From: Kangiellaceae bacterium
GTDB taxonomy: Bacteria; Pseudomonadota; Gammaproteobacteria; Enterobacterales; Kangiellaceae
Direction: 5' to 3'
DNA: 64,000 nucleotides
NCBI GenBank assembly: GCA_019090895.1
Contig: JAHRVB010000228.1
Coordinates: forward strand, 1-64,000
Positions 28,608-38,443 of the stretch are shown piece after piece. Both the position numbers and the translations under genes were made by a program. Position 1 is the first letter of the stretch. Every line of letters begins with the position of its first letter. The notes below the pieces were generated by a model. The model had not been told where the DNA came from. It ran no database searches and saw only the letters and a program-made list of their open reading frames with translations.

Positions 28608-28944
28608 ATGGTCTGAGCTAGTATGTTAGATCCATCTAACGATCAACAGAAAGCGGTGTATGTATCCTGTGGGGCGAATGAAGCGGGTCTTTTGTTAATT
28701 TTAAGGTAAATCAGCAATAACCAGCTATTCGAAGTGAAAGTCTTGTGGATGATAAATTGAACGCCAAGTTATCGTAAGAGTTTCAAGAATATAACGATCC
28801 AAGGAGAATTTGTTAGCTCGAGGGCAATATAAAGTTTGTCGTTAGCCAACAATCTAAACCTTCATGATTTAAGTTCGCAACTCAAAACAGTCATTGGTTG
28901 ACGTAAAATAATGGCTGTCTCTTATTGATTTAAATATCGATTGT

Positions 28945-31900
28945 TTACTTTCGTTTGGTTGAACTTATTCTTAAATTAGACATACTCCACTTCAATCCCT
29001 TTGTGCCAATTGAGCGCCAGAGGTCTGCCACTAGATTTCTCACAAAATCTAAGAATAAATAGATGACCGGTAAACAAATTAATGTGGTTAACGTTGAATA
29101 GGCTAACCCACCAATTACTGCTCGTGCCATTGGGAAGTAGGGTGGTCCACCGCCGCCTAATTGAGTATCACCTAAACTTAGGGGGAGTAGTCCTAAGATG
29201 GTCGTTAGAACCGTCATTAATATGGGTCTTATACGATCGTTAGCCGCATGTAATATTGCGTGCTTTTTGTGGTGACCAGCATCACGGTAGTGGTTAATTC
29301 TATCAACTAATACAATTCCGTTATTTACGACAACACCCATTAGTACGAGAATGCCAATTAAGGCCATCATAGATAAAGTGGTGTCGGTGATTAAAAAGTA
29401 AATAAAGACACCGACTACTGCGTAAGCGATTGACGTAATAACGGCTAGCGGTAGCATAAGCGATTCAAATAGTGCAGCCATCACGATAAATATCATGAGT
29501 ACTGCTAACAACATGTTTGTGCTCATGATTTTTCCTATTTTTTCTTCGCGATCGGTGCTGCGACCAAATCCCCAACTATAGCCTGGTGGCAGTATAATGT
29601 TTTCCATTAGAGCATCAGAAGCTTCTCTAATTTCTTTAGCCGTTGTGTCTTTATAATCGATAGTTAACCGAAATGAAGTACGGCGGTCAAATCTCGCAAT
29701 CTGAGGTAGAGACTGTTGCACTTGAAGCTTTGCAACACCGTCTAAACGAACTGTTTTACTACCTCCTGGTTTTGGGTTAGGTAGTTCAATCGGTAATCCT
29801 CGCAAATCGCTAATTGACGCTCGTTTTTGTCCTTCAAACGTCAATGATATATCAGTTTCACCCAGCTCTGAACGAAACGTGCGAAGTTGCTGTTTTCTAA
29901 GTGCAATGGAAATATTTCTTCCTACCTCTTGGGGTGTTAATCCAAGTTGACTGAGCTTTTGGGAGTTCAAAACCACACGTACTTCCTGAGTGCTCATACT
30001 TGAACCATAGGTGACATTGGCGACGCCTTTTATGTTTCTAATCACAGGTGAAACTTGCTGGGCTATTTTTATTAAAGTCTCTGTATCTTCGCCGTTAATA
30101 CCTATGGTCAGCGCCTCTTGACCTCCCGATCGGTTTCTATCAAAGCCGGGTCTTCCAATGGCTAGTTTTGGCATGTGTTTTTCGATGTAGTCTTTGATCT
30201 CTTTATTAGTCTTAGTACGTTTGTCGTCTTCAATAAGTAATAAAGTAGAGCCGGCTTCTTGGCTGACGTAATATGAATAAACATTTTCAATATCGAGTTT
30301 TTCTTTATTATCGTATAAAAAATTCTCGATTCGATCGACAGCAGCTTCCACTCTTTCTAATTCATAATTTCCTTCAATGTTATATGAAATGAACAATCGA
30401 GAGTCTTCTTCCTCAGGAAACATGTCGCTATTAACAACACCGGCCAGACCAATCGGTAGAAAAAAACCAATACAGATTAATCCGGCATAAAATGGGTGGG
30501 ACATCATCCACTTAAGAAACTTAGAATATCGACCGTGTTCTTTAATGGTATCGGTATGACTAATAGTTTTCGTCTTAGATTTCATTTTACTTAATGCTAG
30601 TGGAATGATTGTCATTGCAATGAAAAGCGAAGCACCTAACGAAATGACAATTGTCGATGCAACGTGACTAAGGAAAACGGTAATATCGACTTTCTCACCT
30701 ATAATATTTGGCAAGAAAACAATACCTGTCGTGATGGTGCCAGCAACAACTGGAATACCAACATCTTTCACTCCTTTCAGAGTAGCTTCATAAGGCTTGT
30801 CGGGCATTTGTTGTCGATAGCCAAAAATACTCTCACTCACAACGACAGCATTATCGACTAACATTCCAATGGCAAGCATAAGTCCCATCATTGATAAAAG
30901 GTTGATGCTTACGTTCAAGAAATACATTGCTGCAAGAGTAATTAGTAAAGAAAATGGTACTGCGAGTGAAACGATTATTGTTAGTCTTACATCCCTAAGA
31001 AATATAAAGAGTACTAACGAAGAAAGTAAAAAACCTATAAATCCAGACTTTGCAATATCGCCTAGTGAACTGACTACTCCGTCAGCTTGATTTTCCATCA
31101 CGAAGAGTTTAATTCCTTCAAAATCAGGTAGTTCCTCAATGCGTTTCATTTCTTCAATCACGGCATCTGCTGTCGCTACTAGGTTAGCATCTGCCTCTCT
31201 AGTGATATTGATCCCTACGGCGTATTTCCTATCAAGATGACGGCCGACTTCAATCTCTTCTTTGTCGAATGATACGTGTGCGATATCAGAGAGTTTTAAT
31301 CCCTTGTCATTAACAACAAAGTTCTTAATATCATCTAAAGAACCGAATTGTTGATTAACCGTAACTCTAATCCCATAGTCGTCATCTTTGACTTCACCCG
31401 CGGAAATTAAGTTGTTAGAACCTTGTAGTTTAGCTAGTAAAGAATTGGTATCGATATGATAAGCTGAAATCCTTTCCGGTATTAATTCGATTTGAAACGT
31501 TTTTGGAGCAACACCGTGTATGTCTACTTTTGATACTCCCGGTATTCTTTCCAGTCGTTGTTTTAGTTGTCTATTTAACACCTGAAAAGAATCGCTTAGA
31601 TCGGTATCCGCTGATAGTCTAGCTTGAATGATTGGCTGATCGTTGGTACTTCCTGTAAATATAAAAACTCTTCGAAGGTCATCCGGTAATTCGTCTCGTA
31701 TAGCATCGATTTTTTCTCGAGCCTCTACTCCCTTCAATTTTGCATTAATCCCCCAATCAAAGATCAGCAAAATCTGAGCTTGATCTTGATTGCTAAAAGA
31801 CTGCATCTGTTCGATCGACCCCATAGTCGCAAGCGACTCTTCTAAGGGGCGAGTAATGTTCTTTTCAATTTCTTCTGGAGAGGCTCCAGGATAGTTTGCT

Positions 31901-32043
31901 TGAACAAATGTAATCGGGAATTGTATTGATGGAAAAAACTCTAGCGGTAAAATACGGCTCGATGCTAACCCCATCACAACTGCACAGATAAAAATCATCG
32001 ATACAGTCACCGGCCGTTTAAGAGCGATCTTTGTGAACCACAT
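28945..32043 (-). CDS. RND efflux transporter permease
   Basis: 1032 aa, 'ALKRPVTVSMIFICAVVMGLASSRILPLEFFPSIQFPITFVQANYPGASPEEIEKNITRPLEE', two TM blocks. Confidence 0.95.
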   Translation of the reverse strand: MWFTKIALKRPVTVSMIFICAVVMGLASSRILPLEFFPSIQFPITFVQANYPGASPEEIEKNITRPLEESLATMGSIEQMQSFSNQDQAQILLIFDWGINAKLKGVEAREKIDAIRDELPDDLRRVFIFTGSTNDQPIIQARLSADTDLSDSFQVLNRQLKQRLERIPGVSKVDIHGVAPKTFQIELIPERISAYHIDTNSLLAKLQGSNNLISAGEVKDDDYGIRVTVNQQFGSLDDIKNFVVNDKGLKLSDIAHVSFDKEEIEVGRHLDRKYAVGINITREADANLVATADAVIEEMKRIEELPDFEGIKLFVMENQADGVVSSLGDIAKSGFIGFLLSSLVLFIFLRDVRLTIIVSLAVPFSLLITLAAMYFLNVSINLLSMMGLMLAIGMLVDNAVVVSESIFGYRQQMPDKPYEATLKGVKDVGIPVVAGTITTGIVFLPNIIGEKVDITVFLSHVASTIVISLGASLFIAMTIIPLALSKMKSKTKTISHTDTIKEHGRYSKFLKWMMSHPFYAGLICIGFFLPIGLAGVVNSDMFPEEEDSRLFISYNIEGNYELERVEAAVDRIENFLYDNKEKLDIENVYSYYVSQEAGSTLLLIEDDKRTKTNKEIKDYIEKHMPKLAIGRPGFDRNRSGGQEALTIGINGEDTETLIKIAQQVSPVIRNIKGVANVTYGSSMSTQEVRVVLNSQKLSQLGLTPQEVGRNISIALRKQQLRTFRSELGETDISLTFEGQKRASISDLRGLPIELPNPKPGGSKTVRLDGVAKLQVQQSLPQIARFDRRTSFRLTIDYKDTTAKEIREASDALMENIILPPGYSWGFGRSTDREEKIGKIMSTNMLLAVLMIFIVMAALFESLMLPLAVITSIAYAVVGVFIYFLITDTTLSMMALIGILVLMGVVVNNGIVLVDRINHYRDAGHHKKHAILHAANDRIRPILMTVLTTILGLLPLSLGDTQLGGGGPPYFPMARAVIGGLAYSTLTTLICLPVIYLFLDFVRNLVADLWRSIGTKGLKWSMSNLRISSTKRK

Positions 32044-32044
32044 A

Positions 32045-35000
32045 TTATTGCTCTCCCTCTAAACTAAGCGAGTCAAGATTTAGTTCGTTTAGCTCAATGG
32101 TTTTAGAATAATCTTTGTTATCCAGTATTTGATACATCACTGGAATAATAATTAGAGTTAACAATGTCGATGCTAGTAATCCGCCGATCACTGTGATTGC
32201 CATAGGCGCTCTTATTTCAGTTCCTTCACCGATGCCAATTGCGAGTGGGATCATACCCAATGTAGTTGTCATCGTGGTCATCAATATAGGGCGAAGTCTA
32301 GATTCTGCAGCTTGTACAATGGCGTCCATTTTACTAATCCCAGCTACACGCAATTGATTAATTCGGTCTATGAGTACTATTGCGTTATTAACAACAATAC
32401 CTGCAAGCATAATAAGACCTAGAAAGACCACTACACTTAGCTCTGTATTAGTGATAATAAGCGCGAATATAGCCCCGATAACCGCAAGTGGTACGCTCAA
32501 TAGAATTATAAACGGGTGTAGTAGAGACTCAAATTGAGAGGCCATTACTAAATAAACCAGAAATATAGCGAGAGCGAGTGCCACTAATAGCGAGTCATAA
32601 CTTCTTTCCATTTCTTCGCCTTGGCCACCAATTTGAAAATTAGTTCCAAACGGCAATCGCAGGTCGGATAAAAGAATTTGAGCTTCGTTTGTCGCTTCGC
32701 CTATCCCTCCATAAGCTACCTGCGCTTCAACTAGCACTACACGCTGTTGATCGATTCTCATGACTTCGCTCGGACCTTGAGTTAATCGGATCTCGGCGAC
32801 AGCTTGTAATGGTATCGGTCGAACGGAACTCGGGTTAATAAGTAGATTTTTAACATCATCTAGCTCGTCTCTGGCGGAATCCTCCAAACGCACTAAAACT
32901 TCGATTTGTTGTTCTCTCAAACGATAACGAGTCGCTTTGTTGCCACGGATAGAGTTGACAACAACGTTGTTTGCTTGCTCGATAGAAAGTCCAAGTTGGG
33001 CCATTTTTTCTTGGTCAAACGTAATTTGAACTTCGGGATAACCGCGTTTCATATTAGTATGTAAGTCAATATACCGATCAGAAGATGATAGCTTTTCGAC
33101 AATTTTCTCTGCGGCGCTTTTCAACATGTCAATGTCGTAACCATAAACTTCTATACTCAATGGTGTAGAGAAACTGAATAACTGAGGTCGCTCAACATCG
33201 GCAACTAGTCCTTTACTTTCTTTGGCTAATAACTGACGAATGGTATATAACAATCGGTCCTCACCTTCACGAGAAATTCCTTGTTCAAGAAGCAGACTAA
33301 ACTCCGCTTGGTTTTCGCCTTCTTGTTCAGGGTTTGCCGTTAGTTTATTTCCGGAACCGGCAACAGCAAAAACTTCTTTTACACCATCAATCACTTGTAA
33401 GCTTTGTGATAGTGCCATCACTTTTTTGTCGGTCAATTCTATCGCCATACCAGGACTGTACTGAACTCTCACGACCAACTCGCCCTGAGCCATTTCAGGT
33501 AAGACAACCCTTGGAATATCCTTAATAAGGTAGAGAGTGCTACCAAACAAACTTACCGCAAGAACGAGAGTTATTGCTTTGGAGTTTAAAGATGATTTAA
33601 GCAATGATAAATAGAATACTGATAGTGGTTGATACACTTTATCAAATAGTTTCTTGAGTAAGCCAAATCCAAATCCAAAAACAACCGATAGTCCTTTTGC
33701 AACTATTTTAACTACAAAAAACGCCCCCGCTAGGACCAGTAAGATAATTTCGAATGGTAACAAAAGGATTCTTATCCAAGTGCGTTTTTGACTTCTTTCT
33801 ACGACAGGTAAAGAGCCTGATTTTTTTTCTCCAATCGCTGCCATTGTCGGAATGATTGTTAGAGCAACACCGAGAGATACGATTAACGAAAATGTGATGG
33901 TTAACGCTTGGTCTCGAAATAGTTGGCCTGCGATACCTTCGACGAAAACAAGCGGTAAAAATACTGCAATAGTGGTTAAAGTAGAAGCCGTAATAGCCCC
34001 TGAAACTTCATTTGCTCCTTCTAACGCTGCCTGCACTATGGTGGTACCTTGTTCTTTCTTCTTGGCGATATTTTCTAACACAACGATTGCGTTATCGACC
34101 AGCATACCAACGGCTAACGCTAGCCCACCGAGAGACATGATATTCATATCGATATTTGCGGCAAACATCAAATTAAAAGTAATAATGATTGATAGTGGGA
34201 TGGTAAGAGATATGATCAAAGTTGGACCAAACTGACCGAGGAATAGATAGATAACGACCATTGCTAGTAGACCGCCGATAAGTGCTGACATGACTAATTC
34301 CGATATAGCGTTATCGATAAACTCTGAAGCATCAGTAAGTACGGTCAACTTCATTCCTTCTTCTAGTTCTTTGTTGATTTTAGAGAGTTGAAAATGCACG
34401 GCTTCGGCAACTCTAACGGTATTCGCATCTCCTTCTTTATAAATTGACAGCTCTACTGCTTGTTGGCCGTTGTGACGAATAATAGCGGTTGGATCTTTAA
34501 ACGCAGACTTGACAGTCGCAATATCCTTTAACCGTACAATCTTTTGATCTTTAGAGAGAATTATAGTGTTCGAGAAATCATCAATGGAACGGTATTCGTT
34601 AAAGGTTCGAACCAACAGCTGTTGATGCCCATTTCTTATTTGCCCACCACTCATATTAATATTTTGAGTCCGAAGTTTATTTGCTATATCTGAGACAGAA
34701 ATACTGAGTTGTGCTAGTTTTTCTTGGTTAAGTGAAATCTGGATTTCATCTTCTAGTCCTCCGGATGCTTTTGATGCAGCTACGCCTTCGATTGTTTCAA
34801 TCCGTCTGGAGAGTTGTAAGTCAGCGTAGCGTCTTAAACTAGAAAGGGCCGCTATTGGATCTTCGCCATCTTGTACGTCTTTACTTAAACTCATGCGAAT
34901 AATCGGGTCGTTGTTCGGATTGAATCTTAGGAGTGAGGGCGCTGTTACTTCAAGGGGGAGTTGAACTTGTTCGAGTTTTTCTCTAACGTCTAAGCTAGCG

Positions 35001-35308
35001 ACGTCAATGTTGGTTCCCCAATAAAACTCTAGGTAGACATCGGATCGACCTGCTTTTGATACGGAGCGAACTTGACGCAATCCTCGAATTGTTCCTAACA
35101 CGCCTTCAAGGGGTCTTGATATTAGGTTTTCAACTTCCGCGGGTGCTGCTCCTTCAAAATCGGTACGGACTGTTAGAGTGGGATAGCTCAGCTCAGGAAG
35201 TAAATTAAATCCAAGACGATTGAGTAGCACCAATCCGAACACGAGTGCCGCGAGAGTGAACATAGCGACAGTGACCGGTCTGCGAATGGCGGTAGCAATA
35301 AGGTTCAT
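32045..35308 (-). CDS. RND efflux transporter permease
   Basis: 1087 aa, 'AIRRPVTVAMFTLAALVFGLVLLNRLGFNLLPELSYPTLTVRTDFEGAAPAEVENLISRPLE'. Confidence 0.95.
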   Translation of the reverse strand: MNLIATAIRRPVTVAMFTLAALVFGLVLLNRLGFNLLPELSYPTLTVRTDFEGAAPAEVENLISRPLEGVLGTIRGLRQVRSVSKAGRSDVYLEFYWGTNIDVASLDVREKLEQVQLPLEVTAPSLLRFNPNNDPIIRMSLSKDVQDGEDPIAALSSLRRYADLQLSRRIETIEGVAASKASGGLEDEIQISLNQEKLAQLSISVSDIANKLRTQNINMSGGQIRNGHQQLLVRTFNEYRSIDDFSNTIILSKDQKIVRLKDIATVKSAFKDPTAIIRHNGQQAVELSIYKEGDANTVRVAEAVHFQLSKINKELEEGMKLTVLTDASEFIDNAISELVMSALIGGLLAMVVIYLFLGQFGPTLIISLTIPLSIIITFNLMFAANIDMNIMSLGGLALAVGMLVDNAIVVLENIAKKKEQGTTIVQAALEGANEVSGAITASTLTTIAVFLPLVFVEGIAGQLFRDQALTITFSLIVSLGVALTIIPTMAAIGEKKSGSLPVVERSQKRTWIRILLLPFEIILLVLAGAFFVVKIVAKGLSVVFGFGFGLLKKLFDKVYQPLSVFYLSLLKSSLNSKAITLVLAVSLFGSTLYLIKDIPRVVLPEMAQGELVVRVQYSPGMAIELTDKKVMALSQSLQVIDGVKEVFAVAGSGNKLTANPEQEGENQAEFSLLLEQGISREGEDRLLYTIRQLLAKESKGLVADVERPQLFSFSTPLSIEVYGYDIDMLKSAAEKIVEKLSSSDRYIDLHTNMKRGYPEVQITFDQEKMAQLGLSIEQANNVVVNSIRGNKATRYRLREQQIEVLVRLEDSARDELDDVKNLLINPSSVRPIPLQAVAEIRLTQGPSEVMRIDQQRVVLVEAQVAYGGIGEATNEAQILLSDLRLPFGTNFQIGGQGEEMERSYDSLLVALALAIFLVYLVMASQFESLLHPFIILLSVPLAVIGAIFALIITNTELSVVVFLGLIMLAGIVVNNAIVLIDRINQLRVAGISKMDAIVQAAESRLRPILMTTMTTTLGMIPLAIGIGEGTEIRAPMAITVIGGLLASTLLTLIIIPVMYQILDNKDYSKTIELNELNLDSLSLEGEQ

Positions 35309-35436
35309 AAATTTTAGTCCTTGGATTGAACAATAGTATTTCGTGCTCTATAAAGAAGCTATAAAGCACCAATTATGGCAGTCTCAAATGTCAGTATTAA
35401 ACGAGAGTGTTCGTTTAAGTTAATTCTATTCGCCCA

Positions 35437-36633
35437 CTAAGGATTAGAGGCGACGGTTGATGGAGATTGCGCTTTATTACTAGTGGCTTCTTCCGTTTTT
35501 GTTTCAACTATTTGACCATTTAACCCAACAATTTCTACCAGTGTTTCGTGCTTGATGATTTGTTGACCGGTGGTTATAACGTGATCGTTTTCTGTTAATC
35601 CGTCGGTTATTTCAAACACACCGTTATGCTGGAATCCAACTGTTACTGGCGTTTGGATTGCTTTGTTTTCTTTTACGATAAATACGTGTGAACGATTGTC
35701 TTGGGTAATAACAGCTTGTTGTTCGATTAGTAAACTACCTTGGTGAATATCGAACACCACTTCGACTTTTCCAAACATACCTGATTTTAAGAAATTGTTA
35801 TCGTTGTTTAATTTCGCTACGACTCTAAATGTTCCCGTACTAGTATCAATGGTTGGTCTGATTCTCTCAATTTCGCCGATAATAACTTGGTCTCCCATGG
35901 CGTCAACTTTAAGTAGTATCTGTTGCTGTTTGCGTACGTTGGCCAATTCTTTTTCAGGAAGATGCAACACTGCTTTCAAAGTACTCAAGTCAACGATCTT
36001 AAACAACATATCATTGTCACGTATAAGATTACCTTGCTTGACCAATCTTTCGGTAACAATTCCGCCGATTGGAGCTTTGATGCTAGCGTAATTGAGTTTT
36101 AATTTGGCGAGTTTAAGTTGAGCAAATTGAGCTTCATATTCAAATTTTGCTCTATCAAGTGTATCAGAACTGCCTAATTTTCTTGCGAAAAGAGATTGTT
36201 GTCTTTCTAACTCTTTATTTAATTTTTTTGAGGTCGCTTTTAGCTGTGCAACTTCTAGAGATAATTGTTCAATATCCAGTTGAGCCATTAATTGACCTTT
36301 TACAACGGTATCGCCTTCTTCCACCAATATGCCCTGCAGTAAACCCGTAGAGCGAGCAACGACTTGTACTTCATTTTCCGCCTCAAGTGTTGTTATGGTC
36401 CGATAGGTTTGCTGAATGTCGCCTCGTGCGACAGATACTACTTCGACCGGTACTGGTGGTTTTTCGTCTTTTTTATCTTTAACGTCAGCTACCTTAGACG
36501 ATTGATCAGACTTTGAGTCGTCGTTAGAGCCACTGTCGCTACAGCTACTAACGATAACGGATGCGCTAAGAAAAATAGCTAATAACCAATGATTTTTTGA
36601 GCGGTCATTTATTAAGTTATTTGTGGCTTTCAT
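35437..36633 (-). CDS. RND efflux periplasmic adaptor (HlyD/MFP family) lipoprotein
   Basis: Reassigned start ATG 36633 (SD AAGGA) gives MKATNNLINDRSKNHWLLAIFLSASVIVSSCS lipobox; 'APIGGIVTERLVKQGNLI' adaptor motif. Track ORF extends to 36768. Confidence 0.9.
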   Translation of the reverse strand: MKATNNLINDRSKNHWLLAIFLSASVIVSSCSDSGSNDDSKSDQSSKVADVKDKKDEKPPVPVEVVSVARGDIQQTYRTITTLEAENEVQVVARSTGLLQGILVEEGDTVVKGQLMAQLDIEQLSLEVAQLKATSKKLNKELERQQSLFARKLGSSDTLDRAKFEYEAQFAQLKLAKLKLNYASIKAPIGGIVTERLVKQGNLIRDNDMLFKIVDLSTLKAVLHLPEKELANVRKQQQILLKVDAMGDQVIIGEIERIRPTIDTSTGTFRVVAKLNNDNNFLKSGMFGKVEVVFDIHQGSLLIEQQAVITQDNRSHVFIVKENKAIQTPVTVGFQHNGVFEITDGLTENDHVITTGQQIIKHETLVEIVGLNGQIVETKTEEATSNKAQSPSTVASNP

Positions 36634-36952
36634 TTTTTTTCCTTGGCATCTATGGATAATAGGGAAGTACTTTTTTAAGTACTCAATAACACAGTATGTT
36701 GTCGGGAATTGCAGGTTTTGTGCCAAAAATGGAAGATAATCAACAAATTCCGTAGACCCCAACAGCAACGTACTTGATATGGTGTATTATATGACTAAAA
36801 CACCTTTCAAAATGTGTTCTGTTTGTAACAAAGTATGTGACTGGTTAGATTTATCACTACAATTTAGCGGTTTTAACCAACTAATTTAAAGCGGTAGTGA
36901 TTAGATTCGAAGATGACACTAAAAATGGAGAATAGCCTGTAAATTGAGCTAA

Positions 36953-37456
36953 TTAGAACAATTCCACCGTTGAGACGGCTTCTTCTTTATTGAAGGTTTT
37001 TTCTATCAGTGATTTGACAGCAGCTTCAAATCCCTCGCCATTTTTAATACTATCAAACAGCTCTTTTTCTTCTCTCATGGTGTAACTTTTTTCAATTCTT
37101 TCAAAAATTTCATTCCATTCAGCTTCATTGCCTCTCGCTTTGATTTCAAGTGCTTCGATTGCGTCTTGGATATTGCTCATAATATGCTGTAATCGTTGAG
37201 TCATTCGGTCGTAGAATTGGAAGTCAACAATAGCGTTTCGAACCTTGTCTTGGGTACTTTTATGAATAATTTGCAATTCAGTAATGTCGCTTGCATCTTT
37301 TGAGCCTATCAATCCTTCGACTCTGTTATACCCCTCAACGATTTCAATGAATAACTTCGATAGGTCATCAAATGGCTGTTCCGTTTCTTTTAAAGATAAT
37401 GCTAGTTGTGCAGCAGCCAATTGAAGGAGAGTGACTTGGTTTGTATTGTGTTCCAT
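36953..37456 (-). CDS. hypothetical coiled-coil protein
   Basis: 167 aa helical, 'FQFYDRMTQRLQHIMSNI'. Confidence 0.7.
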   Translation of the reverse strand: MEHNTNQVTLLQLAAAQLALSLKETEQPFDDLSKLFIEIVEGYNRVEGLIGSKDASDITELQIIHKSTQDKVRNAIVDFQFYDRMTQRLQHIMSNIQDAIEALEIKARGNEAEWNEIFERIEKSYTMREEKELFDSIKNGEGFEAAVKSLIEKTFNKEEAVSTVELF

Positions 37457-37708
37457 TGATTCGCCTGTATCAGTCGATAATTGTGTTGCATAGCTTGGGT
37501 AAACGTAAGATGAAAGATCATGAACTTACATTGCTAGTATAGGCAATTATCGTGGAAACGCTATGGTCTTTAGGAGAAAACGAAGCACTTTTGTTTCTTA
37601 CTACCTATAGTTTCATAAGTATCATTCAAAAGCCCATTTTGAGCGGTTTTTCACCGTCTGTGTTAGTCGTTAAGGGCTTGACTTTTTGATATTTAGAACG
37701 TATGTTTA

Positions 37709-37720
37709 AAACACTTGTTT
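37709..37720. promoter_or_regulatory. PsrA-box-like site AAAC-ACTT-GTTT
   Basis: Matches the C/GAAAC-N2-4-GTTTG/C consensus as I recall it for PsrA; located 25 bp upstream of the psrA-like start. Confidence 0.4.
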
Positions 37721-37744
37721 GAATTGACCATGTAAGGCTTTGAG

Positions 37745-38443
37745 TTGAGCACAACTAAAGACAAAATATTGAACGCAGCCGAACGTCTGTTCGCAGATCA
37801 TGGTTTTTCTGAAACGAGCTTGCGCATGATAACCGCAAGCGCTGAAGTTAATCTTGCATCGGTAAATTATCATTTTGGCTCTAAAAAAACACTAATACAA
37901 GCAGTATTTGATCGTTTTATGGGCCGGTTTACAAATGAGCTTAGTGTCGAAATGGACCGATTAACCGCAATTAGTGATGTGCTTACCGTAAGGAGTGTAC
38001 TCGAAACACTTGTAAGACCATTGACTTTATTGGAGCAATTGAGACCCCATGGAGCAGGAGTCTTTATGAACCTGTTAGGTCGAGCTTATGCTGAAACTCA
38101 GGGTCATATGAGACGTTTTGCATTAGAGCATTACTCTGATGTACTTCATCGGTTTACCGATCTACTTCATAAAGCCAGTCCGCATTTACATCAACAAGAA
38201 ATGTTTTGGCGACTTCATTTCATGTTGGGATCATTTATATTTACCCTCGCTGGACACCGTGCTCTCAAAGAGATTTCTGAAAGTGATTTCAAACAAACCG
38301 TATCTATAGAACAAATTATAAATCGACTTGTACCCTTCATGTCAGCAGCATTCTCTCATGACGCAGTTAACCAAGACAATATAGCAGATTGTAATCTTCA
38401 AAATAAACCTACTACTCAGTCTGCAGGAGATGTTAGATCATGA
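37745..38443 (+). CDS. psrA: TetR family regulator, PsrA-like
   Basis: 'ILNAAERLFADHGFSETSLRMITASAEVNLASVNYHFGSKKTLIQAVFDRFMG' and 'MFWRLHFMLGSFIFTLAGHRALKEI...SIEQIINRLVPFMSAAF' resemble PsrA; overlaps fadE. Confidence 0.7.
   Translation: MSTTKDKILNAAERLFADHGFSETSLRMITASAEVNLASVNYHFGSKKTLIQAVFDRFMGRFTNELSVEMDRLTAISDVLTVRSVLETLVRPLTLLEQLRPHGAGVFMNLLGRAYAETQGHMRRFALEHYSDVLHRFTDLLHKASPHLHQQEMFWRLHFMLGSFIFTLAGHRALKEISESDFKQTVSIEQIINRLVPFMSAAFSHDAVNQDNIADCNLQNKPTTQSAGDVRS

Noticed and set aside
28634-28720. 28-aa frame MLDPSNDQQKAVYVSCGANEAGLLLILR, superficially like a UvrD/Rep N-terminus
   Set aside because: Too short, no Walker A, similarity limited to a few residues.
33852-34235. 127-aa plus-strand ORF within the RND permease
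   Set aside because: Antisense shadow of a conserved permease frame; no independent evidence.
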